Of a DNA stretch of 64,000 nucleotides, positions 10,589 through 22,640 are shown in pieces; within the stretch, counting starts at the first letter, position 1; each line of letters begins with the position of its first letter. The notes beneath the pieces are model-generated. The model searched no databases. It was not told where the DNA came from and saw nothing but the letters and a program-made list of their open reading frames with translations. The stretch comes from Cryptomeria japonica. Its lineage: Eukaryota > Streptophyta > Pinopsida > Cupressales > Cupressaceae. The stretch covers positions 374,933,392 to 374,997,391 of the forward strand of contig NC_081415.1 of the NCBI RefSeq assembly GCF_030272615.1, in the 5' to 3' direction. The position numbers and the translations under genes were made by a program.

Positions 10589-13532
10589 ATGCCTAGCAGT
10601 AACGTTATGTTATTTTAATGTTGTTTGAATAAATAGATAAAATTTACCTTCTTAACTTAATATGATATTAATTGTCATTGACTTGATTAAGAACATCTTA
10701 ATTTATATTCAATGGTGCACAAATATGAATTTAAATATGTATATCATACTGGCTGATATATACTCTAATGCTAACTCAGGAAATTCATGCTTATACATAC
10801 CTGACACTGAACTTACCCCTGTCTTTATCCCTGTTGGTAGACTATCATTATTCATCTCGTATATGCTCTCTAAACTTGGGCATTAAGTTTTTCCTATGCA
10901 TTATCACATGACTATTTTTTCTTGTTCTTAGGGTTGCCTATTGCTCTAAACATGATTAGGCTTTTTCACTATGTTGACTACCACCTTTAATGGACTTCCA
11001 TCATGAAGACTTATTACTATTGCCCTCTTTGATTGTCACAAGATGACTAAAATGTTTGCATAGATCTAGGACTAGTAAGATCCTTATATAGTTACTAGGA
11101 GTCAAGTCAGAGACACATAAAAGCATGATACCCAAGTTAGTAAGATCCTATAATACTTAGTCATAGATCACATTCTAACAACAAATAGAAGGTCATATCT
11201 TGGTAACCTAACTAGTCCATGAGTAGTAGCTCAAAATGTTATCAAAGCTAGGTTAGGTTAGGAGCCCCAAGAACCTATAATGTGTCTTATAATGGGTGTT
11301 GAAAATAATCTACACTCAAGCCAACAATGAAATGGAAAGAAAGGGGGTAGTAGCTCAATGGTAGAGAAATTTATTAACAAATATAATGCCTTAAGTTGGA
11401 TTCCTAGCTATTTTATGAGTATTAGCTTAACATTTTCATGCGTAAATAACATCTACTCCCACTACCATAGATCCAACTTCCACCATTTCTCCTTCCACAA
11501 CCTCTAGTCACCTTCATGTACCAAAGCCACTAGTGCCACACCTTTAGTATGAAAAATCCTTCACTTATCATCCACCATATGACCTATTTATCAAATTTAT
11601 TTCTTCTACATGTAAAAGCCATATGCACAAGATGGAATGACAATTGGTAGATTTAAAAACCATATTCAACAACCTTTGCTAAAATCCTTTCTGCCAGTGC
11701 CAAAATGTGAGGTTTGTAACAGGATGTGACATCCATCAAAGCATAATAGAGATGAGATTTCTAACAAGATGGCAGATCAAACAATGTAGGAAAGCATCGA
11801 TTAAAAATAAATAAAATATTGCAGTTTATAGAGTTAACTTTATTTTGTCTTTTTGTGGCATTGAATTTCATAGTGTTTTAAAGAAGATATCATAGGTTTT
11901 CCAAAAAATGTCAAAACCATGCCTAGTGTTTACCGAGAGGAGTAAATAATGTATAGTTTGGTCTCCCATGCATATAAATTCACCCAAATGTGTGGGAAGT
12001 CCTTTTTTCATGCTATGTATCATATTATGTTGTGTACATGGCTCCAAATTAGATTTGGTACATGTTTGGGCACGAGGGCAGTCTGATATCTCTATGTATC
12101 AGACAATAAAAGGCAGTAAGAGTGAAGAATTTGGTGGGAAGACCAAGCGATTGGTATTTTGAAGTGGTTGATGATAGAGAGAGTGGTGAGGTGACCGTAT
12201 GCAACCTTCAGAAGGGTTTGTGGATCAAAACCAAATGAAATAGATTAAATTTCTATGACTGTCCTAAGGGTATTGATTGTCACAGTCATAATTTTACTAG
12301 TGATATTGTTTTTATTTTGACAGATTTGTGTTTGTAGACCCAAGTGTGGACATGTAATGGAGTCATGAGATGTCTTAAGACTACATCAATACTCAACAAC
12401 AACATAGTGTGTAGGCACCTAAAATATGAAAGGACTACAAATTGGAAGGTGCCTGTGATGATGCCATGAAAGGTCTGATATCCCTATGTACCAAACTGAG
12501 AAAACCAGTGAAAGATAAAAAAAATGCATTGAGAAGGAAAAAGGTTGTATTGCCTAACATTTGTTGTTGAAGTGATGTGTGGGGACCCTGCCAAGCCAAA
12601 TACCTTGTTGTAGTTTCAAAGGGTGGAAAAAGAACAAGCATTTTATTTACCGTCCTAATAGACCATCCATCATAACAATTATTACCAATGATGTGTGCAT
12701 TGCAAACAAAGTTCTAGAGGAAGGCTCTTTCTATTGTAATACCAATTGAGTGTTCATAGACCTTGTGTAGGGTCTTCCAAGCCTAGAGTAAGGAGTTCAA
12801 AGCCTAGATACATTGATTTGGCTTTGTGGCCATCAATGAGTGTTGACCCAATAGGAGAAGTCTTGAGACTGACAATTTTGGAAGTGTGACATTGTTGAGA
12901 GCCACCACTTATGTGTGAACCCCATCTTCATGTATTATGATTAGTTTCCATGATACTTGACCCTATCCTCATGGTTTTGGCTCAATTAATATTAGTGTGT
13001 TTTGTTGAAGAAACATGATGTGAGAAGTTTGATGTAGAGGCAAGGGTAGAACTCAGTATTTCTTATTAGGACATCAACCACATTGATTAGCAAAGTCAGA
13101 TAAGGTCTCTCCAATGTTTAGGATACACAAGGGAAACATTAGTCATGTAAGTATGCATGGGCATGGGAATGGATAGTTGCTTTCCTTTTAGACTGATTTG
13201 GATAGTATTAAGAGGATCCTATAAGGAATGACTATCACCATACTCTCGATGACTTCACAACATTGATAATGAATTCACATTAGACACTCATGGATTATCC
13301 CAATTAGCATTAGTCAATTTAAGATATGATACAAGGATTGCATACCACAAAGCCATTAGATATGTTTTGAGATGAAAAAGAAGAGTTAAGTGGTTTTAGT
13401 TCAATGATGATAATTTCTATGTTCAAGTAATTTAATTTGGTATATTATACTGAAACATGATTTCATAACTAACATTTCAACTTCTATATAGCTAGTTCTA
13501 TAGCCCGATTTTATTGCCTATGAAGAAAGACC

Positions 13533-14430
13533 ATGTCAGACAATATCAGCGAACAACAAAATAAGGAGACAATTGCTAGATTTTGGTCTAACTTGAAAAG
13601 AAAAGGTGATGGAAAATGTTATTGTCCTTGCAAAATTTGTAAGGGGTTAAAGACTAGAAGACTTCTAATCAAAACAACTAAGAAACATTGTAGGATGCAT
13701 GGTCACATTGAAGGTGGACATGATTATCATCCATTGGTAAGTTTTTCATTATATCATTTTAACAATTTATATACATAATAAATCACATCATGATGAGATC
13801 ATGATCATGGTTTATTTATGTTCATCAATTTTATATAGGTCGAGCACCCGAGAGCACATGATATGGATCAACACAACCCAGAGAATATGGTTTTCGAAGT
13901 GGACGAACATGGAGGTATGAATATCGAAGCTGAAGATAATGATCCCATGGAAGATGATGATCATGAGCCACAAAACACAATTGAAGATGATGGTACAAAT
14001 ACATTGATCCATGACACATTTAGTACTCGTGCAGCTGACCATGATGATGAAGATGACCTTGATGTTGTTCATGATGTCCCTCTACTTGAGAAGGCATCTG
14101 AGGCCCTTTACGAAGGCTCACAGACAACTCTTCTCTCCGTTGTATTGTTGTTGGTGAACTTGAAGGTTATGAATGGTTTATCCAACATAACAATCTCACG
14201 TATGATAAGGTATGTCATATATGTCATAATAAATGGTGAATCATGTTGTACCATTAATATTCTTTATATTAACAAATTATATTTTTTTGCTATAGATTGA
14301 TAGGTGAGTTTTTGTTACCACCATGAAATATTCTACCTCGCTCATATTGAGAATTATTTGCCATTATGAAGGATATTGGAATGGAGTATCAAGCAATAGA
14401 TGCTTGTCCCAATTTCATTCATAAATATTA
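13533..14430 (+). pseudogene. CACTA transposase remnant (transposase-associated domain and start of the TNP2-type region)
   Basis: Exon 1 (13533-13736) starts MSDNISEQQ and carries CYCPCKICKGLK followed by HCRMHGHIEGGHDYHP, the cysteine/histidine pattern of the plant transposase-associated domain. A 102-bp intron (13737-13838, GTAAGT to ATAG) joins in frame to exon 2 (13839-14209), which is acidic and then has PLLEKASEALYEGS and LLLVNLKVMNGLSN, both typical of En/Spm transposases. A second intron (14210-14295, GTATGT to TATAG) leads to a segment with MKDIGMEYQAIDACPN, matching the family's I.ACPN motif, but with stops. The large catalytic domain that normally follows is not visible. The ATG context and splice sites look plant-like. 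Confidence 0.8.
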
Positions 14431-17400
14431 GATCTTCCTTGTGGATTTTTGAATGCATAATGTCTCATTGATTTCAATATCTTTATTGCAAGTATTATTT
14501 TCAGCATGAAACTCCACTCATTGAGGTCTCTTACTAAATGCAAGTCAGTTATCCTATCAATGATGATACGTTTTGCATGCATTTTATGGGGAAATATTAT
14601 TAATAGATATGGTTGGGTTGTTAATTGTTTTGTGAAAATATATACAAGTAGATTGGGACATTAGAGTGATAAACATCGTAAATTATGTTTGAGATCATTG
14701 TCCTAATTGTAACAGTCAACCACCATTGGCCCAAGGCCACACCAACACCGTTGTGACACCAAGGTTTGTGCATACTGGTGTAAGGGCTACTCTTAGGACA
14801 TTTCATTACCAATACATATACACACCTAGTGGGGTTTCCAAACACAACTTGTTTGAGTAGGCAGTATCATGGGTAAACTTGTGATTGTCACAATTGGTAC
14901 CCTTAGGATAGTCATTAATATTTGGTCTATGACACTTTTTTATGGATTCTAAATGCTTCTATGGGGTGTGCAGGGGTCCCACACATCTCTTCCAACATTC
15001 CATCCAAGTCACTTCACTCTCACCTATCTTATATTCCACTTTCTCTATGTTGTTATCCCAGATGTCTGATACATGTTGTTAACATTGCTTTCATAACTCC
15101 AAATTCATATCTAAGCTTATCCTAAGGTAACATGTTCATAGTCAATTAATAAGCTTTCTCTATGTGATTTCAAGTAAGATATTGATCTATATAGTTAATT
15201 TTGTGATTTATTTGAGGGATACATCCATTGTCAAACCTTAAGAAAATTTTGTTCCATATCCTAGATTTATTTTGTTTTAATTCTCAGTGAGTAATTTTCA
15301 ATAGTAATAAAGTGGTATATATCCTTATATTTCAATGACAAAAGATCAGTTATTTGAATAAATACATATAAACATATAACATATTTTTCAAATCTTATCT
15401 AGTACAATTAAATATATATAACGATACCATATTATACATTTCCCCATTTATATAATGAATAATAAAGACTTCTTTACAGTATTATATATTCATTATAGCT
15501 GATAATGCTTACCAAAAAAAAGAAAGATAAGAGTTTATATGTTGAACCGTTCTTAAATAGATATGGTTGCAAATTGCTTTGATATATTATGTATAACAGA
15601 TTGCTATAATCGAATTTTTGTGCTATACTCTTGGATCCAATACTCATGATTTTGGATTTTAGATAGCAAGCCTCACTAGATTACTTTGCACTATAGGTGT
15701 AGATTCATTGTGGTTTATGCTAAAAGAATTAAAACAATTATACATATTTTATGGGTAACTTCACTAAGAAACTCATGTCTCATCTCGATTATGTTCAATT
15801 ACATTGTCAATTTGAAGATTTGGTCAAGTTTGAGGTAGGAACTCAAATTCCTCCTTTGTTTTTCAATTGAACTGATTGTAGTTTGTTGCAAATGAATTGT
15901 TGAGTGAATTAAAGTATTCTTCCAATTTAAATCTCTCCATTTGGATGATTATATGATTTGTATGAACCAAATTTGGAAATTATGAGTATATATGAGGTTA
16001 TGCTGTTTAATTCTATTTGGGATGTTGAAATGACAAATCGAGGGAGTATTGTATTGTTGAGTTGATTAGAATCAAAAGGCTAATCTTGCATTTTCATTTT
16101 ATGCACTTTGAAATTTCAAGGTTTTTGAGGTCCATCAGTTAAGGGTGTTTGTCTTGGTCCCATAGACTATTTAGTCTCGTGGACGTCTTTAAAATCTTTC
16201 ATTCTTTTATTTAGAAATGGTAATTGGCCTCATGATTGGTTTTTGGTCCAAACTTGGGAATTATTGAAAAGTGTTATTTGATGATTTTGAGATGATATTC
16301 TATTATGGAATCATGATAACATATATGTGAATTTTGATAAGGGATCAATTGGGATCCGTTCTCTTGGTGTTGTGCCCAATTGAGTGTGTCTTTCTTATGT
16401 ATGAAAATGACATTTTGCAATTGAGACAATTTGATGTATTTGAGATGTCTTGCATTTAGATATGGCATGAGCTTAGTCCTAGAGTGAGACTAGGGAGTGG
16501 CTCCCACTCATGTCCCTCATTTGAAAGTGGTACGATTGGCATTCATGTTTGGGGAGTTTTGTAATCAAGTGATAACATAACAATATACTTGGGTTAAAAC
16601 AAATAACAAGAAAATTGATTCCTTGAGCATGCCTTGAGGGCTATCACAACACCAAGGGTGTTTTGGGAAGGCATGCTCGCACATGGAGCGTTGGGACTTG
16701 TGCGAAGAGGCATGCCCACTCACACAAGGATTATGTGATCATTGTTCTCATTCACATGAGAGAATTCTTGGTTCCATATGGTCCATCCCCATGTAGCACA
16801 TACGATGAAAGGCATGTCTGCACATGGAGTGTTGGGACTTGTGCAAAGAGACATACCCGCTTATGTAGCATAGGGATTGTGTGATTGTCATTCTCGTCCG
16901 TATGAGAGAATGCTTGGTTCCATATGGTGCATCCCCATGAGCACATACAATGAAAGGAAAGACCACACATGGAGCATTGGGACTTGTGCAAAGAGACATA
17001 CGATGACACTTCCTCCACTGCACTCTAGAATCTAATGCCTTGTGTAGTTTTAAAGTAGTGACCTTATGTGGATTCATGAATTGGTATCATCCTTCTTTAT
17101 TGATGTTGCACTGTATTGTTCCATTACTTGTGTCATGTATGCATTGTGTATGACATGTGTGAGCCTATCATCCCCCTTGTATACTTTGATTGACTATTTG
17201 GAACTATCTCCACAAGCACGATGGGGTGGACCTAAGGGTTCCACGTGGTCGGGTGGCATTGCAAACCACTGTTAGGGATCGATGGACTCAATTCGTGATC
17301 ACCTCAAAGAGCACTTCCACCTCCCTTAACATATGTTCTTTCTCTTTCATCTATTCTTGCAAGTTGCAATTCAAATGTATATTGAAATAAGCACTGTAAT

Positions 17401-18492
17401 CATTGATGATATGTATATTAAACACTGCAAGCGGAGATTGATGTAAGTGAACATAATTGATATGGTTTATGCTAACTTCACTTAAGTATATTATGGGCCC
17501 ATAACCCATAGGTCCCAAGATCAATTTCATAACTAGAAAATAAGATATCTAAATGAGTTGAAAATTTTTAGGAGTAAACATGTGGGCATGTTGAACTATA
17601 TAGAGGGAGAGATGACCTTTAAAATTTTATTTTTTTATACCAAAATTTAAATTCAAATACCCTAGTTACTTAAACAAAAGAAAGGTTGGAACTATTTTAT
17701 ATCAAGTGTTTTGTGGGTGGTCATAATGCATTTATGTTTTCTTTTAAGATGCTAGTAACATTATTTTTAGTACTATCTTTGCCTATTGTATTTTGCTATT
17801 GGACTCTATCAACCCAATAACCTTGTACATGTGATTTATTTTATTAAAGAGGATATTCATGTAGTCCAAAATGCATGATTATCATCTTTGAATATATGTT
17901 GAATATATAATAACAAGTGACTACTTAGTATGAGATATATACATGTCATTCAATAGGTATATGTTATGTATTGACATAGGATGACACTTTATATAAGATT
18001 ATCAATTTGGGATATACTTATAAGAAATATGTGTATGTATAGTAGAGAAATTCATTTCATGTATATATATAGTAGATAAGTTTTGGTAGCTCCCAAGAAT
18101 AACTAACTTAGATAAGGTAGATAAATTCATTTCATCTCCCTGATTGGCTTTAAAGGCTCTTGTATTTGGGTTAGCTAATTCCCTATCAACACCATTTTTA
18201 ATAGGTTTACCAGTACTCAATGATTCATACAGTCCTCTTAGGAGTTGGACCATCTCAACCATGGTACGCCTGATCATATTAGCTTGAAATCAGTGCGCCT
18301 CATATTAGCTTCAAACCTATGCCCCCTATTGGTAGCTGATGGGGATAGAATATCATTCGCTCTAGATATCAATGAAGTGTGCTTTAAGTCTAGATAATAA
18401 TAATTTAAAAAAAAAAAAAATGTTTGTCAGAATTTCAACGGAGACTAAGCTTTCCACTGACGATGGAATCGTCAGACCAACATCGTTCTTTT
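14431..18492. other. CACTA interior, right part: no gene seen
   Basis: About 4 kb without a convincing coding region. It contains a three-unit tandem repeat (16669-17010) and a poly-A run (about 18404-18420). A minus-strand frame at 18002-18277 starts out protein-like but soon becomes low-complexity and is not called. Confidence 0.5.
16669..17010 (+). repeat. Tandem repeat, about 140-146 bp, 2.4 copies
   Basis: The phrase CACATGGAG..TTGGGACTTGTGC occurs at about 16680, 16820 and 16966. Intervening sequence also repeats (GAGAGAAT.CTTGGTTCC, then CCATATGGT.CATCCCC). The units differ by scattered substitutions and small indels. Confidence 0.85.
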
Positions 18493-18727
18493 CGGTGCAA
18501 AGTTTTTGGAATCAGTCGAAATTCTAACTCAAACTACACAAACATCTAACGAGGATGTTGTATGTCCGATGGCACTTCCTTGTCGGATGGTCGTCGATGC
18601 ATATTAATGGACCGATGACAAAACTGTCAAACAAACAAAATTCCCATCGGTGCGAAGTTTCAAACTTCTGTCGATATTCTAACACAATCTAAAAAAACAT
18701 CTGACAAGGATGTTGTATGTCCGACGA
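18493..18727 (+). repeat. CACTA right subterminal direct repeats (two units)
   Basis: Two copies of about 80 bp, at 18493-18572 and 18648-18727, share CGGTGC.AAGTTT, TCGA.ATTCTAAC and GATGTTGTATGTCCGA. More CGTC/GACG-rich sequence continues to the right end. This mirrors the left-end repeats. Confidence 0.75.
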
Positions 18728-18890
18728 CTTTTTTGACCGGAAGAGTGATCATGCCTGTCGTCGGCAGAGTCCATGGGGTCATCGTACTTCCAATGGTCAG
18801 AGGCATCATCAACAAGTTCGATGACGAGTTTTCGATGACTAATTTTGTTAGCAGTCTGACGAAAAGTGTAATTTCGACAATCGGTCGTCA

Positions 18891-18915
18891 AAAATTAGCC
18901 CCGAATGTACCAGTG
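18891..18915 (-). repeat. Right terminal inverted repeat of the CACTA element
   Basis: On the minus strand it begins CACTGGTACATTCGG, matching the left end at CACT, TACATT and GG. It is followed on the plus strand by the target duplication GCA (18916-18918). Confidence 0.85.
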
Positions 18916-18918
18916 GCA

Positions 18919-19163
18919 CTAAATAACCTTTGATCACTCTGAATGCAAGGTGATAAAAAATGAAGCTAATTCAACCATTTATCCTTGAAGAAAAATCCTA
19001 ATCTTTCATTGACATCAATGACTTGCGGTGAAACATACCGGATCTCGAACAAAACATATCCATGCCGGATAAGCATCTCCAATGTCTGGAACATCTTTCA
19101 GAACCTCTTCCTAGGGCATATGGAGTATCTTCATGAATTTTGCCTGCCCCTAAGGCATTTGCC
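18919..19163 (-). other. Gag-ORF2 spacer of the outer element, gag-proximal part
   Basis: Noncoding sequence directly after the gag stop. Together with 8697-8788 on the other side of the CACTA insertion it forms a spacer of about 340 bp. Confidence 0.6.
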
Positions 19164-20285
19164 TCAGTTATCGGATGAGCTACCTGCCGGTGTAGGAGCA
19201 ACCTCCTCTACTGGATAAGTAACTAGTGCATTCCCATCTGCAGATTGTTCTTCAGTCTTCTTGACCCATCTCTGGGTATGATCTTGCTGGATTTAATTAA
19301 CCTTTTGTTTCCCTTTCTCATTTGATCCTCCATTACCAACTGGTGGATTTTTGCTTCTACAGAATTGAGGAATATGTCTAACCTCATTACATGCATAACA
19401 TGTAACATTGTTCCTTTGAATTGCTTTGCTAAAACTGGCATAATTGCTTGACTTGCACTGATTAGCCATATGTCCAAATTTGCCACATGCATAGCATTTA
19501 ACATTCATTCGGCAATCTTTTGTCTTATGACCATACTTATTACATTTAGAACATTGATCGGGAGCAAAATCAGGGTTCTGATTTGCTCTATTTCTACATT
19601 GCCTAGCCATGTGACCAAATTTATTGCAAACAAAACATCTAACACTAAATTTATAAGCATTAAATTGCCTTACCAGTGCCTTATGGTTTTGATCTTCATT
19701 AGTAGTACCAGAACTCTGTCCTTGCTCAAATCCAAGTCCACTAGAATCTCCATTCTGCCTTTGTCTCTTCAATAACTCATCTAGTTGTGCTGAACTAATC
19801 TTGAATTTCTCTTTCTACTCACTTGCAGTAGTTAGATCTTCTCTCAGAATTATCATTTGTCTCTCAATCTCTTGTTCATTACTCTAGGATTGTACTAAAT
19901 CAGTTCTCAACATATCATTCTCATGAACCAACCTAGCACATTCTTCAAATTTGTTCTTCAAGGATACAACAAGATTTTCTTCCTTTTTCTTCCGGTCCTC
20001 AATCTCTTTAGACATTCTCATAGTTATAGCTTTCATTTCATTTCTCATAACCATGTTCTCTTGACTCAATTTCTGACACTGTTCCTTAAGTCCATCTTTC
20101 TCTTCATCATCTTGATTTTGTAAAAGTTCCTTCCTCCTAGCTTGAACAGATGACAACCTCTCCTATAGGACAAGAATGAATTCCTTAGCAGAATTCAATT
20201 CATCTTGTAGCTTTAAGTTCTTCAACCTTTCAATGTCATAATCTTCAAGTGTCAACTCAAGTTGCTTTTCCAAACCCATGTCCAT
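19164..20285 (-). pseudogene. Gag-like protein with coiled coil and four CCHC knuckles (outer element)
   Basis: The frame starts at ATG 20285 (MDMGLEKQLELTLEDYD, parallel to MENLRKQLETTLSDYD of the inner gag) and ends with a TGA at 19164-19166 after SSSDN, again parallel to the inner copy's end. Its N-terminal half is a charged coiled coil. It has four knuckles: CFVCNKFGHMARQC, CSKCNKYGHKTKDC, CYACGKFGHMANQC and CYACNEVRHIPQFC, the last with R where G is usual. Internal stops are TAG at about 20160, 19881 and 19813, and TAA at 19293. At about 374 codons the length equals the inner gag. It likely packages element RNA; that is inferred from the knuckles. Confidence 0.85.
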
Positions 20286-20338
20286 GGATTTCGGATTCAG
20301 GATCCTCCTCAAGCTATTAAACTTCCTCCGAGGCACAA

Positions 20339-20351
20339 GGCTCTGATACCA
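20339..20351 (-). other. Primer binding site, initiator-Met tRNA type (outer element)
   Basis: On the minus strand it reads TGGTATCAGAGCC, two bases after the LTR end, with the same spacing as in the inner element. Confidence 0.9.
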
Positions 20352-20353
20352 AT

Positions 20354-21300
20354 TATTGGAATCCAATAACACTGAGAGGGGGGGGGGTGAATCAGTGTTA
20401 TACTAGAAAGATCAATTTTAACCTTATTAAAACATGCATAAACCAACCGGTACATACAAAATTGAAAGAAGTAAAGAAACTAATAAGCCAATCACATAAA
20501 TGAGAACCATAACACACAAAATTATACGTGGAAAAACTCAAAAGAGAAAAAACCATGGTGGGATTTGTGACCCACAATATCAATCCACTAGCCATATGAA
20601 GAGATATTACAAAATATAGGGGCTTGCACTTGCAGGAAGCCTTAAAGTCTAGAGCACACTGCTCAATCACAAAAGGGGCCTCACTGACTACATATAAATA
20701 TAGACTACAATGTGGAGAAGTGTTGAACTGCAAAAGATAGCATCTTCTATGCCAGAATACAGTTCCGGTTAAGCTCTGTTTGTTCCGTCCAAAACCCTAA
20801 ACCCTTTACCGGAATAACCCTTACATAAATATCCTCACATACATAATCTCTCTGATATATTTTACATTATATCACATCCACATCTCCGTTACCATTAAAA
20901 TTACCATTCCAATTCCTTTTTTTTTTCCAAATGATCTAATCCAACTGACCTATATACCCTATACAACTTATCATGCCTTATGTCGGCTTACAAAGATAAT
21001 TACAATATAAATATACATGTCAGCTAGATAACATAAATACACGAATATAAAAAACAATTGTTGATGCCGGATCCAACAAATGACGACCTCCAATACCGAT
21101 AACCTTATTCTAAACCATGTCGGCCTTCATTGTCAGTAACAAAAGAAATCCTTCTATCTTGTCAGTGCCAGTGCTAATGTAGTGTTTGTGAAGTGCCTAT
21201 CGGTACACAACTAAACCAAAACATGAAGTCGGAACAAGATACCATGTTTCCATCAATGACAACATAGTGAAACCGACCAATTGAGTTTCAATTGCCAACA
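20354..21300 (-). repeat. 5' LTR of the outer element
   Basis: On the minus strand it starts TGTTGGCAAT at 21300 and ends CCAATA at 20354, next to the primer site. It contains the shared LTR block (GTGGGTCACAAATCCCACC, then T-rich, then a GTTTTTCC motif), a GAGCAGTG.GCTCTAG phrase and a C-rich tract before CTCAGTG. The final TA instead of CA is probably a C-to-T change. The flanking 5 bp at 21301 are TAAGG; the partner duplication is outside the window. Confidence 0.85.
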
Positions 21301-21989
21301 TAAGGAACTAGGGTGCCTAATGGGGTTTGACTGATATCTCCTTATCCAATTTTCCATTGGGTTGGTGAGCACGCTCAGACCTGAAGATTTAGGCGGAGTT
21401 GATGCTCGGTACCTGCAGCTACATAAACAAACTGTCGAGAATACATATATAAATATTAACCATAAAATATCATACCATGAGTAGGAAATGGAAGCGACTT
21501 AGCTTGCCCGTAGAGAGAAATGCAGTGCTTTTCCCCCTCACCCAAGCACATCAAACATGGAAGCAATGTACATCAAGTCAGTATACATCAATAAATATAA
21601 AGAAACTCATAAATAAACTAATGAAATATCATGTATGAATAAATATAATAATCACATCATAAACTACATCATATGTTTCCATCGAAGACAATGTCATTCA
21701 AAAAATGATCAGAACCACATAAACACATCAAGGATAATAAGAAATACAAGATCAAGGCATATATACATCTATAATCATCTAATACACATAACAAATGAAG
21801 ATACATCACATAACATCACTATTCTAACCCAACACATAACATATAACATCATAGTCCCGTAGAAAACCAAGAAGCATAGACAAGCATCACAACCAAATCC
21901 AAAATCGACCAACACCAAAATAAGGGTCGAACCACATAACACAAATCACAAGGTTTGACAAGCCATAAGAGGGAGGGGCACTACATTTA
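21301..21989. other. Unassigned flank
   Basis: AT-rich sequence outside the outer element with no coding region, repeat or RNA gene that I can support. Confidence 0.4.
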
Positions 21990-22640
21990 GTAAGTTTATT
22001 TTTTTGGATAAATGGGACATGATAGTAGCCATAGATGACACCACACCTTTATGGGGCCTCACACATACAATCAAAGCTATGGAGGAGAGGGAAACTACTT
22101 TTGCATTGGGCTAGAGTATTCTTGCCCACTTATACCATAGTGTTTGGAGATTTGTGCACCACAAGGGTCAGAGACTCATGATTTGCACCTTGGTTTAGGT
22201 ATGGGACTTTGAGCACATCACATACATGAGGCCTATGGTTTACCTTTAGCAAATATTGCTAGATGCATTGAGGGCACAAGCATACCCCATAGTTTAATAT
22301 TGGAGGTTTGGTGATAAGTATTGGAGATAGAATTTTAATTGAATATACAACATGGATATTACATGACAACCCTTTAAAGGCACAAGATTACAGTTTAATA
22401 CAAAATGCTTGCATGTAATGATATCTCCTTTTCACCATACAATATGATTGTATTATTATGTCATTTTATTATAAGCATGTTATGAGATAGTTTGGCTTGG
22501 TTTAGTTGGTGCCACTAGCAATACCCTCTTATGTCAAACACCAAGGGTGAGGATGAGCACCCAACTCTAGATGGACAATGTTGGTGTCACCTAGGGGTAA
22601 ATAGGTCGGTGGAAATTATTTGATACAACTCGTATTTTCC
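21990..22640 (+). pseudogene. Plant mobile domain remnant
   Basis: One plus-strand frame with several stops encodes DKWDMIVAI, then SILAHLYHSVWRFVHHKGQ, then a VWDFEHITYMRP block. The order and spacing resemble the plant mobile domain (aminotransferase-like), where a LAYLYR-type helix is followed by a W.WEH....RP motif. The domain occurs in plant transposons and in a few domesticated host genes. Here it is clearly decayed. Sequence after 22560 (around YFPREC.KVDFYV) may be a further part. The call rests on motif order only. Confidence 0.45.

Larger units (their letters stand above)
9004..13532. other. CACTA interior, left part: no gene seen
   Basis: About 4.5 kb without a supported coding region. 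A T/A-rich stretch and a possible small leader exon near 9130-9165 (followed by GTAGGG) are too weak to call. Notable contents are the cytosine-free tract at 9808-10085 and the (AT)n microsatellite at 10525-10585. The remainder has no motif I recognise. Confidence 0.5.
8792..18915. mobile_element. CACTA (En/Spm) DNA transposon, 10.1 kb, with degenerate transposase
   Basis: The left end reads CACTAATACATTTGG; the right end, reverse-complemented, reads CACTGGTACATTCGG. The element is flanked by the 3-bp duplication GCA (8789-8791 and 18916-18918), the length expected of CACTA elements. Subterminal repeats containing CGAAATTC-type motifs lie inside both ends, and a three-exon transposase remnant lies at 13533-14430. 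The element interrupts the gag-ORF2 spacer of the outer LTR retrotransposon. Most of the interior is noncoding, so the copy looks defective. The right TIR has CACTG in place of CACTA. Confidence 0.88.
1..21300 (-). mobile_element. Outer non-autonomous LTR retrotransposon (copia-like LTR), partial, split by two insertions
   Basis: Read on the minus strand, this element begins with an LTR (21300 to 20354), an initiator-Met primer site, a gag gene with four CCHC knuckles, a spacer and a long unrecognised ORF2 that leaves the window at base 1. It is cut twice. Removing 8792-18915 (CACTA) and 964-7705 (LTR element) brings the gag-to-ORF2 spacer to about 340 bp, close to the 304 bp of the inserted relative, and lets ORF2 homology resume directly across the 963/7711 break. 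That agreement is the main evidence that all pieces are one element. No protease, integrase or reverse transcriptase is visible. Its 3' end and 3' LTR lie outside the window. Confidence 0.85.

Noticed and set aside
10500-10600. Possible CRISPR or satellite array
   Set aside because: It is only an AT dinucleotide microsatellite; no repeat-spacer structure exists anywhere in the window.
18002-18277. Minus-strand frame starting MIRRTMVEMVQLLRGLYE
   Set aside because: The first 60 residues look protein-like, but the rest is AT-rich repeat-like sequence and no family pattern is recognisable. It might be a captured fragment.
21635-21862. 75-codon plus-strand frame rich in His, Asn and Ile
   Set aside because: A product of CATA/CATCA-rich sequence, without a recognisable domain.
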